DNA of 64,000 bases from NCBI GenBank assembly GCA_004154925.1, contig QJNS01000133.1, positions 62,001 through 126,000 of the forward strand, given 5' to 3'. Position numbers and translations under genes: made by a program. The DNA is from Monosporascus cannonballus. Lineage: Eukaryota; Ascomycota; Sordariomycetes; Xylariales. Below the pieces are notes generated by a model. The model was not told the origin of the DNA and did no database searches. It worked only from the letters and a program-made list of their open reading frames with translations. This document shows, one piece after another, positions 24,994-36,856 of this stretch. The number at the start of each line of letters is the position of its first letter. Position 1 is the stretch's first letter.

Positions 24994-25411
24994 TGTTACA
25001 GGAACAGGGGTTCCTATTTCGAAGAAACCAACCTTTAAGGCCTAACGTAATTCTGTTACGGTTAAACTACGGATAAAAAGGTTTGGCTTTAAAAGTAATC
25101 TAGGTAATCTAGGTAATTTAGTGTTAAATCATATAAATCACATAAATCCAAAACATACTTACTTTAGAAATTGGAATATATAATAAATCGGTTTTTCATA
25201 TAAATAACACCTACTTAATTTCGTTCTTTAGCTATTAATCTAAGCTTTCAGTTAGAGGCAACCGTGCCGTTCTCTAATTAAGAGAAAAGTCTTTAAATCT
25301 CTTTAACGAATAGATTACTAAATTATTCCTCGCCTTATTGTTACCTGCAAATCAAGACCCCATTTCGGATACTGCTTATACTACCAGGTGGTGTATGACA
25401 GGTTCGTTACA
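24994..25411 (+). repeat. 3' LTR of A
   Basis: 418 bp, TGTTACAGGAACAGGGG...GACAGGTTCGTTACA, followed by TAAAG. Equal in length to the 5' copy. Confidence 0.93.
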
Positions 25412-28400
25412 TAAAGGATGCGAAAAGCCGAAAAGCTAATTCGATAACTATTACAATTATAACAAAAAGAACTAGGAATATAATTACGGAAATACCAGAA
25501 TTAAATAAAAATGAATCTATTTTAAAACCCCTAACTTATATGGTAAAAAGTACGCTATATATTTCTAGTGACAGAAATACTTTAACTATGAAAAGTGGAA
25601 AAAATAAATTTATAAACGAAGTATTCGCGTGCATTAAAAAGCATTCAATTTTTCGAACCGAATCGGAAATAACAAAAACTATAAATAATACAATTAGCAC
25701 CTCGGATCCATAACTCCAGAAAAAGATATTTGTTAGCTGGCCGAAACAAAAAGTTGACCCGAAAAAAAAGTAATGTCCGTAAGAAAACCTTTTTTATTAT
25801 TACGAATAATATAATTACCAAACGGAAAAAAAGTTACTCTGGTACTTAATAAACAAATACCGCCTAAAAGATGTTAAATATTTCCATTTTTAATTAGCAT
25901 TTATTACAAGCGCTAACGAAAAGAATTAGTAAAGAAAAAAATATATCAATTTATAGGCGAACTTTAAAACGACAATTAATACGACGCATAATGAGATACG
26001 GTCGAAACTATAAGAAAACAATTTACCTAATAAGGAAAGGAACTACAGCAAAACCAAAAAGAATTAAAATATCTTAAAAGGATAATATACCGACAATAAT
26101 AACAAATATAGCAACTTAATGCGCTATATACAGAAACACAGATAAAATTCGATAAATTCGAATAGGAGTTTAAAAAAAGGTTATTTGTAAAAAAGGCGCA
26201 GAATAACGAAGCCTAGAAAATTTAAAATAAATTCCTAAAAAAGGCTTTAAACGGAATAATAAAACCCGCTAATAATCTTATTATCCTAGATATACGAATT
26301 AAAACGTCCTGGTATATCGTAATAATAAATTACGGAATTCTGGGCTGAAATTATATTATACTTAATGTAATTAATAAACTTAGACGATTATAGAATATAA
26401 ATTAAAACTCTATATAGCAACGAATGCCGAAAGGTAAAATTTGCTTATAATAACGGAAAAACTATACATAAAATTAATTACTTCGAGATTTTTATTTAAG
26501 GATAATATTAAACAATTAATTTCGACATCATATTACTTAGAAATTATAATACAATTTTAGGGTTACTATAAATACGATAGTACGAAATTTTAATTAATAG
26601 AAAGATTGGCTAGATAATGTTCGCCTCATATCTTATTAAGTGGTAAAAAAGAAAAAGGAATTAAGATCCTTATATTCGAGCGAAAATGGCGACGAATATA
26701 AGCATAAGAATACGATAAATACCTTCTTATCCAAAGCGACAAAATATAAAAGAAATAGGTATTAAAGAAGAATACGACGTATTATTGTTATTATTGAAGC
26801 GAAACTAAGGAAACTAAATAACAATCTAAAATAATAGCCCTAGAGGTTAGATAATTTAATTAATATATTATTATAGTACTATCGATATAAGCAGCTCTTT
26901 AAGAAAGAACTCGATACGAAATTATTAGGACATAATAAATAGGATTATAAGATAATTTTTAAAGAATAATCTCGAACGAGGTTATACTTTATTTCTAACC
27001 TTAACGAAAACGAATTACGTACTTTTAAAAAATACTGAAAAACTCGGTTATAAAAAATAGATTCGACTTTCGAAGTTACTAACAGGATATCTAATATTTT
27101 TCGTATTTAAAAAAAATAAAAAGTTATGATTTATAATTAATTATCGATAACTAAACGATATCCTTACTAAAAATCGAATACTACTACCCTTAATTACGGA
27201 GATAAGAAACCGACTTTGCAGAACTAAATAATTTATAACATTCGATTTTAAAGATAAATATAACTTTATCAAGATTAAGAAAGAATATGAATAAAAAAAA
27301 CTTTTAAGACGAAATATGAATTATTTAAATGTTTAGTTATACTAATAGGACTTACGAACGTAGTAATAACTTTTTAACGAATAATAAATTATTTATTATA
27401 TGAATACTTCGATATTTTTGTAGTATATTATTTTGATAATATCTTTATCTTTTCGAAATAAAAAGAGCATATATAGGATACGTTTATAAAGTTTTCCAAG
27501 TTTTATTGGACAGAATGCTGCTTATTAATGCAAAAAAGAATTAATTTAATATCTAAGAAATAAAATATCTGGGATATATTATTACCTTAGGACATATCGG
27601 AATAAACTTTAAGAAAATTACTGCAGTTATAGATTGGCAAACGGCAAGCACGGTTAAGAAAATACAGATATTCTTTGGATTCGCGAATTATTATAGGAAA
27701 TTTATTTAAAATTTCAGAAAAATAGTTATACTTTTAACTAACTTTATAAAGAAAAAAAAGAAATTTAAATAAATACCCGAAATAAAAAAGCCGTTTCAGG
27801 AAATTAAAGATGCGATTATTAATAAGCCAGTATTAATTATGTACAATTTAACTTAACTTATTGAGCTAAAACCGATATTTTCAATTTCGCGTTAAACTTA
27901 ATAATCGGATAACGAAATAATTAGAGCAAATTACCCCTTATTACGTTTTTTTTCGTATAAATTAAAAAGAACAAAATTTAATTATGGCATCCCAAATAAA
28001 AAGTTGACGGCCATTATTATGACTTTTAAAAAGTTTAAGTATTTTCTGAAGGGCAATTTCTATTAGGTCAAAATTTATACGAATTATCAAAGCCTTACCC
28101 GTTTTATTATAATCAAAGAATTTACAAAATAATAATTAAAATACGTAAAGGAATTAGCGAACATTGATTTTATTATCGTTCATAAAAAGGGCTTAAAAAA
28201 CGGCAAAGCCGATATTTTAAATAAACGACCAAACCTTAAAGAAAAAGAGGTTAAAGTTGTTTACATAATTTTTAATATTACTATAAAAAGATATGTACGT
28301 TTACGAGAAATTACGATAATACGAGCTGTACCGCTTAATATATATTAGAAGATCAAATAATATAATAATAATATACTAAAAAAACTAAAAAATAAATAAA

Positions 28401-29948
28401 ATATGAATTCTAAAAGAACATTAGCAACATTTAGTACGAAAAATATACGAATATTAATTATATAAATAACTAGGGATTTATAAGACCTTAAAACGGCTTT
28501 AATACATATACTACTTTCCAAAAATAAAAATAATGGTTTAAAAGATACAAAAATGATACAACTTATACAGCAAAACCAAAGCATAACAGTATAAACCTTA
28601 TAAAAAGTTATAACTATTACTAGTTTTAAAACGACCATAAGATTTAATTACTGTGGATTTTATTATTAAATTTCTCTTATTCGAAAATCCAGCAACAAAA
28701 ATATGTTATAATACTATTTCCGTAATAGTTAACAAATTTACGAATTTTTCTTATTTTTTACCTTACCAAGAAAATATCAACGCCGAACAAATAGCATATA
28801 CTTTCTTTAAAAACATTTTTAACGTATACGGATTACTTTACGAAACTATTTCCGACAAAGAAATTACGTTTATTTTAAAATTTTGGAAAGATCTTATAAT
28901 GTAAATCCGATTATAGTATAAATTATTTACGCGTTTGAATCACAAATAGATAAACAAATAAAACGGCAAAATTAAACATTAAAAATATATTTATAATGTT
29001 ATATTAAACAAAAACAGAATATTTAATTACAAAAGTTATTTATGATATAATTTATATACAATATTAATTATTAACAAAATATCAAAACATTTTTAATAAA
29101 CGCCGATTGCGATATTATACCAGATATTATAAAGATATACATAATAAACATATTGATACTAAAATAATCCTTACATTAAAACAACTTAGATAACTATATT
29201 AAAAAATAAAAATAAAATTAGAATTCGTACATAACTAAATAAGCAAATATTATAACAAAAAACGATAAAAAATTAATCTTCGAAAAAAAGAAATAAGTTA
29301 CATTATTACAAAAAATATTTAAATAAAAAAACCAATCAAAGAACTCGATTTCAAATATATTAATCTATAGAAAACTAATAAAAGGAATTTCAGAAAAATA
29401 TTTAACAATTAAAACTTTTACCTAAACTTAAACTTTATCCAATTTTTTATATTTTCCTCTTCCAATTAATAGTGAATATAATCAATATGTATACGGCGTA
29501 AAATAATATAAAATAAGAAAATAAAATAAGAAAATCCTTAACATACAAAAACAAAATGGATTTACCCAGTACTTAATGAAGTAAAAAAAGCACTCGGATT
29601 TCGAAAATACCTGAGAACCCGCCAAAAATCTCATTAGCGCCCAACGCCTATTAAGGAACTTTTACCAGCAATACCAAGGTCGGCGGAGTTAAAGGCTCCC
29701 CCGTGAATAAACGACCAGTTAATGAACTTAAGTTTGGACCAATTAAGAGAAAACGCGGCCTTTACCGACGCAACCTTAATAACTTTTATTTCAGCCTGTT
29801 TTTCTTAACGCTTTAAATTTTTTCAATTCCTTTAAATTATTAATACCACGGAATACGGCTTTTATTATTTATCATACCATATTCTTTTTTGCTTACGCAA
29901 ACGGCGCAAACGGACGTTAACCTAATCAGCCTTTTTCTCGGCAGCCTT
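25412..29948 (+). pseudogene. E pol: protease, RT, RNase H, integrase, chromodomain
   Basis: Order: end of gag (25412-25700), protease near 26320 (Ala-Ile-Ile-Asn-Tyr-Gly), RT 26930-27500 with Val-Tyr-Tyr-Phe-Asp-Asn-Ile-Phe-Ile-Phe (YFDD with Asp->Asn), RNase H 27840-28160, integrase 28250-29350, chromodomain ~29550-29630. The open stretch 28653-28904 (83 residues) is integrase core: Asp-Phe-Ile-Ile-Lys-Phe at the first catalytic Asp, then Val-Asn-Lys-Phe-Thr, Asn-Ala-Glu-Gln-Ile-Ala-Tyr-Thr-Phe, and Ile-Ser-Asp-Lys-Glu near the second Asp. Stops elsewhere make it a relic. Confidence 0.8.
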
Positions 29949-29953
29949 CAACT

Positions 29954-30160
29954 TGTAAGATAATGGATAGCTGTGAGCTAAGGTGATGTGATCTCCGACC
30001 AGTCGTAAAGCAAATTCCAAGAAATAAGTGTATTAGGTTACTTCCATCTGGCGTTTCCTACTAGCTGCCAGATAGTGGATTTATACTAGTAAGTGGGTTA
30101 GTAGCTGATCGGTGGCTAGTCAACTACCAACTTTATCCTTATAAGGGCTATATTCTTTTA
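29954..30160 (-). repeat. 3' LTR of F
   Basis: 207 bp on +, from TGTAAGATAATGGATAG to TATATTCTTTTA. Same length as the other copy and similar to the solo LTR in C at 15439-15633. Confidence 0.83.
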
Positions 30161-30179
30161 ATTACTCCCCCTTTCTAAA

Positions 30180-33100
30180 TTTTTAGTCCTAATTAGTATT
30201 ATTATTAATTTAATATAACGCGTTTTATAAATCTGGTTACGTATATTTGTCGAAAATTCCCGGTTATAAGTACGTAAATTATATTATATTATAAATAATT
30301 GCCGTAATAATTAATACGTATTATATTACGTAATTACTTCTGCTCCGCCTAATTTCTTATTATAATCCGTTTTTTACCTTTATTTTATTTACTTTTTTTT
30401 CTTTTTCCTTTGGCGCCTATATTTCCATTCTTTCTATATATACGTTTTATTCGGTGTTTCGTTTTTCTTTATTTTTATTTCGCCTTTTTTATTTATTTTG
30501 CGTATAATTTCCGTTCGCCATATTTTTTTTTCGTAAAACGTTCTAAAAAAATGGTACTTTGATATAAAAAATAATTGGGATTTCTTTTAGCCCCATTCTT
30601 TCGACGCTAACGATAAAATAATATTAATCGCATTACGGACGGCAATAAACACAATTATATTTACGTAATATAATATAATTTTGATTATCGTACGGTTTAC
30701 GTTCAAATTTTGGGCGCCCTAAATTACGTTATAATTAATTATGATTACATAATATTTTGCGCAATAACTAATTATTTTTAATATTAATAATATCGCCGTT
30801 TAAGTTTTATTTAAATTTTTATTGGTTTTAAAAATACCGCCTAAATCATTTTTCAATTCGGCACCGATAATTAGGAATTAATTAAGAGGTTCGAAAAGGT
30901 TCGTATTACAGGTATCTAATATAAACGTTTTAATGTAATTGTAATCGGTCGTCGATTCGACGTCCTTTGCAAAGCCGAATTCGCTCTTAACGCGGTTATT
31001 ATTGAAAAATATCGTTTCCTTAATATATCGGAAGTTAAGTTTTAATTATCCGATATAGTTATAGAAATTTAGTTTTAATGCCGTTTTATAGATTTGCAGA
31101 ATTAAATCCTTTTTGAAAATATTATAATCCTTTTTTTTATTTTGCTATTAATTTCCGATTAAACGTAATTTTAAGGTACTCTTATAAGTAAAATGACTTT
31201 CGAAAACCGTTATATTGTTACGTTCTTTGCTTACGAATATTTTTCGCCCGTTTTGCGATGCCTTAGCGAAATTTTGATACTTATTAATAATTATAATTAA
31301 AAAACGGTTTGGTTTAATACATTTATTACTAAACTCAAATACGTTACGCGTTTTAAGGATAACGCCTTATTTTCGATTAGTAACAAATTATATTCCGGTT
31401 ATTTAAGGCCTGTGTTTTGTAAGAAATAAAACGTTTTTAAATTTCTTCCGGATCTTACGCTTAATATATTTAAATAACGTAGCCGCTTTTTATTATCGTA
31501 TATTTTCCGGTCCTTTTCCGATATTCCTATATTAACTTTTTTTAATACGTTTATTAAGGGTAATTAACGCAAAATATAATAATTAAACGTAAAGTTTTAT
31601 TTTAAAAATAAAAATTCGATTTTCTTTTACGTTATTTAGTAGTTTTCGACCGGTATACGATAAGATAATTATTTTTCAAAAATTTAAAAGCAGTTATATA
31701 ATTCAGTAATATTTTAATGTTAATATTTTAATTCTGTTTAAAATTATTTTTTGTAATTCTATAATTATTAAGCGGCTAATTTCTGATCGGATTATTATTG
31801 CCTTACGATTTCTAAGTCGTCCTATTTCTTATATACGTATTTATTTTTTTCTTAAAACGTTATAATATTTTAAGCGCGTATTCGAAATATTTTCGGGGTT
31901 TTTACCTATTGTATTTGGCGGGTCAGTTTTTTTATTTGATTAGATATTTGCGTTATCCTCGATTATCTTAAAAGCAAACCATATCCTTTATTATCTATTT
32001 TTCTTATTTCTTTATTAGGTACGGTAATATTATTTGGACGTGGCCCGGTTTTTGGTTAGGCTACGGTTTTAATAAAGGTTTTGGAAATATATTATATATC
32101 CGTTAATATTTACTAAAAACAATTATTTTATATGCTTATGAATTTATTCGTTTTTTAACCATAACTCAGATATGAATAGATGCAAGTTTTTATTTTTAAA
32201 TATAAAGTTTTTGGTTAATAAATTTACTTATTACCTTAATTAGATTTTCATACTCGTATAACGTTAATTATCATATTTTCTCTAGGCTGTCGTTATTTTT
32301 TCTTAATATTTGTATATTATTCGATAAATAAATGCCATTTTTAAGGCGTTTTTTAATTCCTTATACCTATCTTTTAAACCTTTGTAATAAATATTTTATT
32401 ATTTTTAAATGGTATCTATATAGGGCTTCGAACGAAAAACGGCCGATAAATACGTTCCGTATATTATTATATACGAATTCCACATTTCGTAATAACTTTA
32501 TTTAATTACTTTAATATTTATTAATGTAATTACGGAAATAATATTTTAGGACTTAATAAGTGCGTTCCGTTTACTTATTGGTTTGCGAATAAGAAACGGT
32601 CGATATTTGCCGCTTTATTTTTCGCTTTTTATAAAATCCCGTCTAAAATTAATTCGTTCGAAATTTATTTTTATCGCTAATAATTCTGGCTGGCGGACCG
32701 AATCTGTATTTAATCTTATCGTAAAATAATCGGCCAATTCGGCTGCGGTTAAGGTTTTAACCATAAATATAAATAGTTTTAATTTCGTAAAGCGGTCGAC
32801 GATTACCAGAATTACGTTATACTTTAGCTTATTTAAACTTAGGTTTTTAGGAAGCCCCGTAATAAAATTTAACGAAATTTCTTACAAAGGTTATTTAGGT
32901 AACAGCAAGGGCTGTAATTATCTATATAGTTTATGGCGTGGTTTTATTATGCTCTGGCAATTCGGATATTATTTGGTATATTTTCGGATATCGTTTACTA
33001 TATTTTCTTAGTAGAACTTTTAGTTATTAGTTCCAGCGTACGGATATATCCCATATATTCTGTGTTTGAATTATTATAGTACTAACTAATTAGTTACTTC

Positions 33101-34995
33101 CGTAAAGCGCTGTATAACGGGATTACGAATTTATCCCGATAATATAAAACTTTATTTAAATCTAGAAAATATTCTTTTGTTATTCCGGCTTGGCGTTCAG
33201 TTACCTGCATTAATTTTATGATATTTAAGTCTTTGGTTTATAGCTTTCGAATCTAATCGTAAAATTTTCGAAAAGCTTTTGGTTGAAATATCGTTTTAGT
33301 CTTAAATAACTTTTTTACTAAAAGATATAAAACGTACTGGTTATGAATAATAACCTTAATACTAATTTTATCCTCCTTAAATTCCTTAAAATCTAATCGT
33401 AATACGGTCGCAACTTACGGTTACCGTTATTTAACTATTAATTGTATCATTATTATAATTCGCGTTTATATTATTATTCGTAAGCGATAAGTTCGGCAGG
33501 TATATGTGACGGCTAAGGGGTTTAACCAACTATTAAACCTTAGTCGTACGGGTTTATGTTGGCAGGAGTAGCGTGGGAATCTGAGCAATAGATACAGTAA
33601 TCGTGTCACGTCTGGTAATACCAAGGGTGCCTTGGATAACGAATTGTTATTGCAAGCTGAAGCTATCTAAACTATGGAAATAATGAGCGTATATATCTTG
33701 ATTCCTTTATTACTGCTCATCTCTGCTCAGCAGAGCCTTACTGAGCGGTTGCTCAGTGCTGCTCAGTCGTGCTCAGTCGTGAGCACTGATCACGTGACCT
33801 TGAACTAGCGTAGCTTCGTGATCTTGGCTGAACCGTTTTCGCAGGCCCAGCTGGCTTGGGTCGTAACAGTATATAATTTCTTATTTTCTTTTCGAAAACT
33901 TTTTCGATCGTATAACGAAAGTTCTCCGTTTTTTTACGCGGATAATGATTACCTCAATTTCCGTTACCTAAAATCTGTTTAAGAATTTTGTAATAAACGA
34001 ATTTTGCGTTATTTTTATAAAGCTCTTTGCTTTTTTATAATATTTTGAATCGCGCTATATATTTGCGATTATTTTCCGTACGTTTTCCGGCATATTATAC
34101 GTAAGTCCGAATTTTTTGGATAACGTAAGGATTACATTTCTATACGCGATTTCTCCTAATATGTAATCCGGGCGCCTGAATAATTTATTCGCCGGGTTAA
34201 CGGCGCCTAGTCGATATTAAATCTTAAAATCAAATTATGTAAGGCGGTAAACCTATCGGGCTAATTTCCTCTTAAGGTTGCATATTAACATCTTTACTAT
34301 ATCTTTTAATACCATGTAATCAGTAAGTATTAAGATTTTTTTTTTATATTTTTCAAATATTACCGTTAATATTCCAGGTTTTTTATAATCGCTAATAATT
34401 TTTGTTACCTTATAACTTAGCGTTTTTTGGTTGGATTTAGCTTTTGCCATTAATATGCGATTAAGCGTTAATACTTTCCGTATTTCTTTAAAAAATATCC
34501 TTAATATAGTTTTTATCGAGGCGTTTACTTTAACCCTAGTATCTTTGACTTTATTTTAATATCGGAAAATAGTTGCCAATTAAAAGGTATTTTTTAAGTT
34601 TCGGAACGCCTTTTTAGCTTTTTCGGGCTACCGGAATTTTGCTGTTTTATTTTTACCTTAAGCCCTTTTTAAAAGCCTAATAATAAATTCGATAATATGC
34701 GAATAATAAGCAATAAATTTTCGATAAAAGTTCGTAAATCTCAGAAATGCTTAAATATTATAAATTTATTCTGGCTTTTGCTATATTTCGATAATATCGA
34801 CTCGTTAACGGTTTATCTTTAAGCCGCCGATATTAATTATAAATCTTAAGAATTTTTTTAAAAAAAATTCGTATTTGGATACTTTGACAAATAATCAATA
34901 TTATAATAGCCGTTTGTAAACCAGTCGGGAATATTTCGCATATTCCTTTTCGTTATCCGAATAAATGATTATATTATTTAGATATATTACGTATA
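30180..34995 (-). pseudogene. F pol, 3' part: RT palm end, RNase H, integrase
   Basis: Minus strand, interrupted by the solo LTR at 33505-33868. RT box near 34980 reads Tyr-Val-Ile-Tyr-Leu-Asn-Asn-Ile-Ile-Ile-Tyr-Ser (YLDD with both Asp now Asn). RNase H includes Leu-Ile-Leu-Thr-Asp-Tyr at ~34340. Integrase has the Cys-Gln-Ser motif near 32960 and Asp-Arg-Phe-Thr-Lys-Leu-Lys-Leu-Phe near 32800, before Leu-Ala-Asp-Tyr-Phe. About 1.9 kb from ~30180 to 32100 follows integrase and could hold the pol end and an accessory region, but I recognise nothing in it. Confidence 0.72.
33505..33868 (-). repeat. Solo LTR, nearly unmutated, inside F
   Basis: 364 bp on +, TGTGACGGCTAAGG...TTGGGTCGTAACA, with perfect GTATA duplications (33500-33504, 33869-33873). 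Its ends are the reverse complement of the C/E/H LTR family. It has normal GC content, unlike the DNA around it. The region 33710-33800 has a cluster of short GCTCAG/CTGAGC repeats in both directions, followed by TGATCACGTGACC. No internal element sequence remains, so it is a recombination product. Confidence 0.86.
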
Positions 34996-36856
34996 ACGTA
35001 CTATACAAGCGAATCGGATGAATAAGCGAACCGGATAGTTTTGACATATTGTAACCCTTTAACTTCAATTGCCCATTTTTTAACACCAACAATATGGAAC
35101 GACTTACTAAAGAAGCGAGAATAAACCTAGTTATTTAGGCTAAGAAACGAGACCCGAAACTTAGTTATACGACATTTAGTTTTATATATGAAGTTACCTA
35201 ATTTACATTATATGAACGATATAACGATATATGCGCCCAACCGATATTATCCCTAATTCGCGGAAATTAATACCGACCGAAAAGAAATCGATTATCGAAA
35301 ATATCCTTGACCTAAATACGTAAGCGTTTTTTGTCCGGCTTTAGCATGTTGAAAATATGGCGAATTTATTACTGGCCTAGCGCGTTATAATACGCGTTAG
35401 GATTAACTGGACGTCAAACTTTATATAACGGTAAAAAAGATTTAAAACGTATTCAAATCGAAAACTCTATTATTAAAAAGTATTATGCGAAAATCCAAAA
35501 ATATTCCGCAAATGGTTTAAATTTGTTCGGGTTATAATCGCAAAATTCGGTATCGTAAAAAAAGATATTTACAATTTCGACAAAACGGATTTCTTAATAA
35601 GGCTTTTTATGATAACGGATATAGTAATTACAAATGTTAAAAAGCGTAAAAAACTTAGATAGGCATAATAGAAAAATCGGAAATAGGTTATAATTATATA
35701 AGTTGTTAATTCGTAAAGCTGGGCTTTATCGCCACTTATTATTTTAATAAGGAAAATCCACCTTAATTCTTGGTATCGAAAACATTTATTATTACCCGAT
35801 TAAAAGTTTAATATAAGTTATAATAGCTGGATAACTAACGATTTGAGTTTAAAATATATTTTGCATTTCGACAAATATATACGAACGCGTACGAAAAAAA
35901 TAAAGCATTTTTTTATTTTTAATACTTACGAAAGTTATTATTTAATGGAATTCGAAAAATACTGCGCGAATTACGACATTATTATATTTTATATACCTGC
36001 TTATTTTTTTATCGGCTTTAACTTTTTGACGGATCTTATTTTTTCGTATTAAAACGCGCTTATTCGCTTTATATCGAAAATTTAATATAACGTTATAATA
36101 TCTATATCGCGAAAAAAAATTCCTTGCCGGTTTTTACGACGCGTTTAAAGTTGTTATAACGTCCGATAATATCAAATCCGGATTTACGAAAATTAAACTT
36201 ATTCGATCCCAATAACGTCCTTTCCGAATTCGAAATTTCTCTAGTTATACTTATACCAACCGTTTTCTCGCTTATTTCCGTTAGTTTTATTTCCGCGTTT
36301 ACGAAAACTCTTAAAAATATCCGTAAAATAATAAGATAAAAACGTTATTTATAAAAAAAAGATTAGAAATTACTAAAGTAGCTTGCCGACAAAAATAATT
36401 AAGCCGGTTAATTTTGTAATAAAAGGTTATATATTATTTTTATATATAGCTGCTCTTTTTCGGGAAAACAACGTTTAATTGCGCGAAATAAATTATGTCT
36501 CATATAAATATCGGAAAACTAAAAATAAATATTTTCAAAAAAGAGGAATATTTATTATATAAGAAGGATAAGCTTTTTTGGCCGAAAAGGAAAAAGGTAG
36601 TAAAAAATGCAGCTAATAGCGGCTAAAGATAGTTGTCGTAAAAGGGTTAAGACGAAGGAAGGAAAGTGTGGTATTTGCAGCAAGCCCGGATATAATGCGC
36701 GCATTTGTGAAGAAGTTGTAGATACGTTTAGCGAAGCAGAATCCGATTAGTTTAAATTGATTTAGTGCCTTGTAGTTGTTTGATTTGAATTTGTTGTCGT
36801 AAGGTGCCAAAAATCATCCGGTTCGCTTGTCCATCTAGTTCGCTTGTGTAGTACGT
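34996..36856 (+). mobile_element. Fot1/pogo-like element 3, complete, in the F reverse transcriptase
   Basis: An 1861-bp DNA transposon flanked by TA (34994-34995, 36857-36858). Terminal inverted repeats of about 45 bp begin ACGTACTATACAAGCGAA on the left and ACGTACTACACAAGCGAA (reverse complement) on the right. Each contains two copies of an ACAAGCGAAC-like box. It carries one degraded transposase gene on +. The target lies just before the YxDD box of F. Size, TA target and transposase type match the Fot1/pogo group of Tc1-mariner elements. Confidence 0.9.
35094..36750 (+). pseudogene. Transposase of Fot1-like element 3, RIP-inactivated
   Basis: Starts at ATG 35094 (Met-Glu-Arg-Leu-Thr-Lys-Glu-Ala-Arg-Ile-Asn-Leu) and ends at TAG 36748-36750, about 550 codons. 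N-terminal pipsqueak/CENP-B-like region to ~35350. The DDE region is partly open at 35843-36052: Phe-Asn-Thr-Tyr-Glu-Ser-Tyr where Asp-Gly-x-x-Ser-His is usual, then Phe-Tyr-Ile-Pro-Ala-Tyr before the usual Leu-Gln-Pro-Leu-Asp. The C-terminal zinc knuckle near 36670-36715 reads Cys-Gly-Ile-Cys-Ser-Lys-Pro-Gly-Tyr-Asn-Ala-Arg-Ile-Cys, i.e. CX2CX4HX4C with His->Tyr. Lost catalytic residues and stops make it inactive. Confidence 0.82.

Larger units (their letters stand above)
18138..25411 (+). mobile_element. Gypsy element A, full length, nested in E
   Basis: A 7274-bp chromovirus with two 418-bp LTRs (18138-18555, 24994-25411) and a perfect TAAAG target duplication (18133-18137, 25412-25416). 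Internal + strand: gag, protease, RT, RNase H, integrase, chromodomain. Minus strand: an accessory frame before the 3' LTR. A polypurine tract, GGAAAAGGGAAA (24979-24990), lies next to the 3' LTR. It is less mutated than I or D/G, so motifs are readable, but stops and active-site changes inactivate every gene. Confidence 0.94.
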
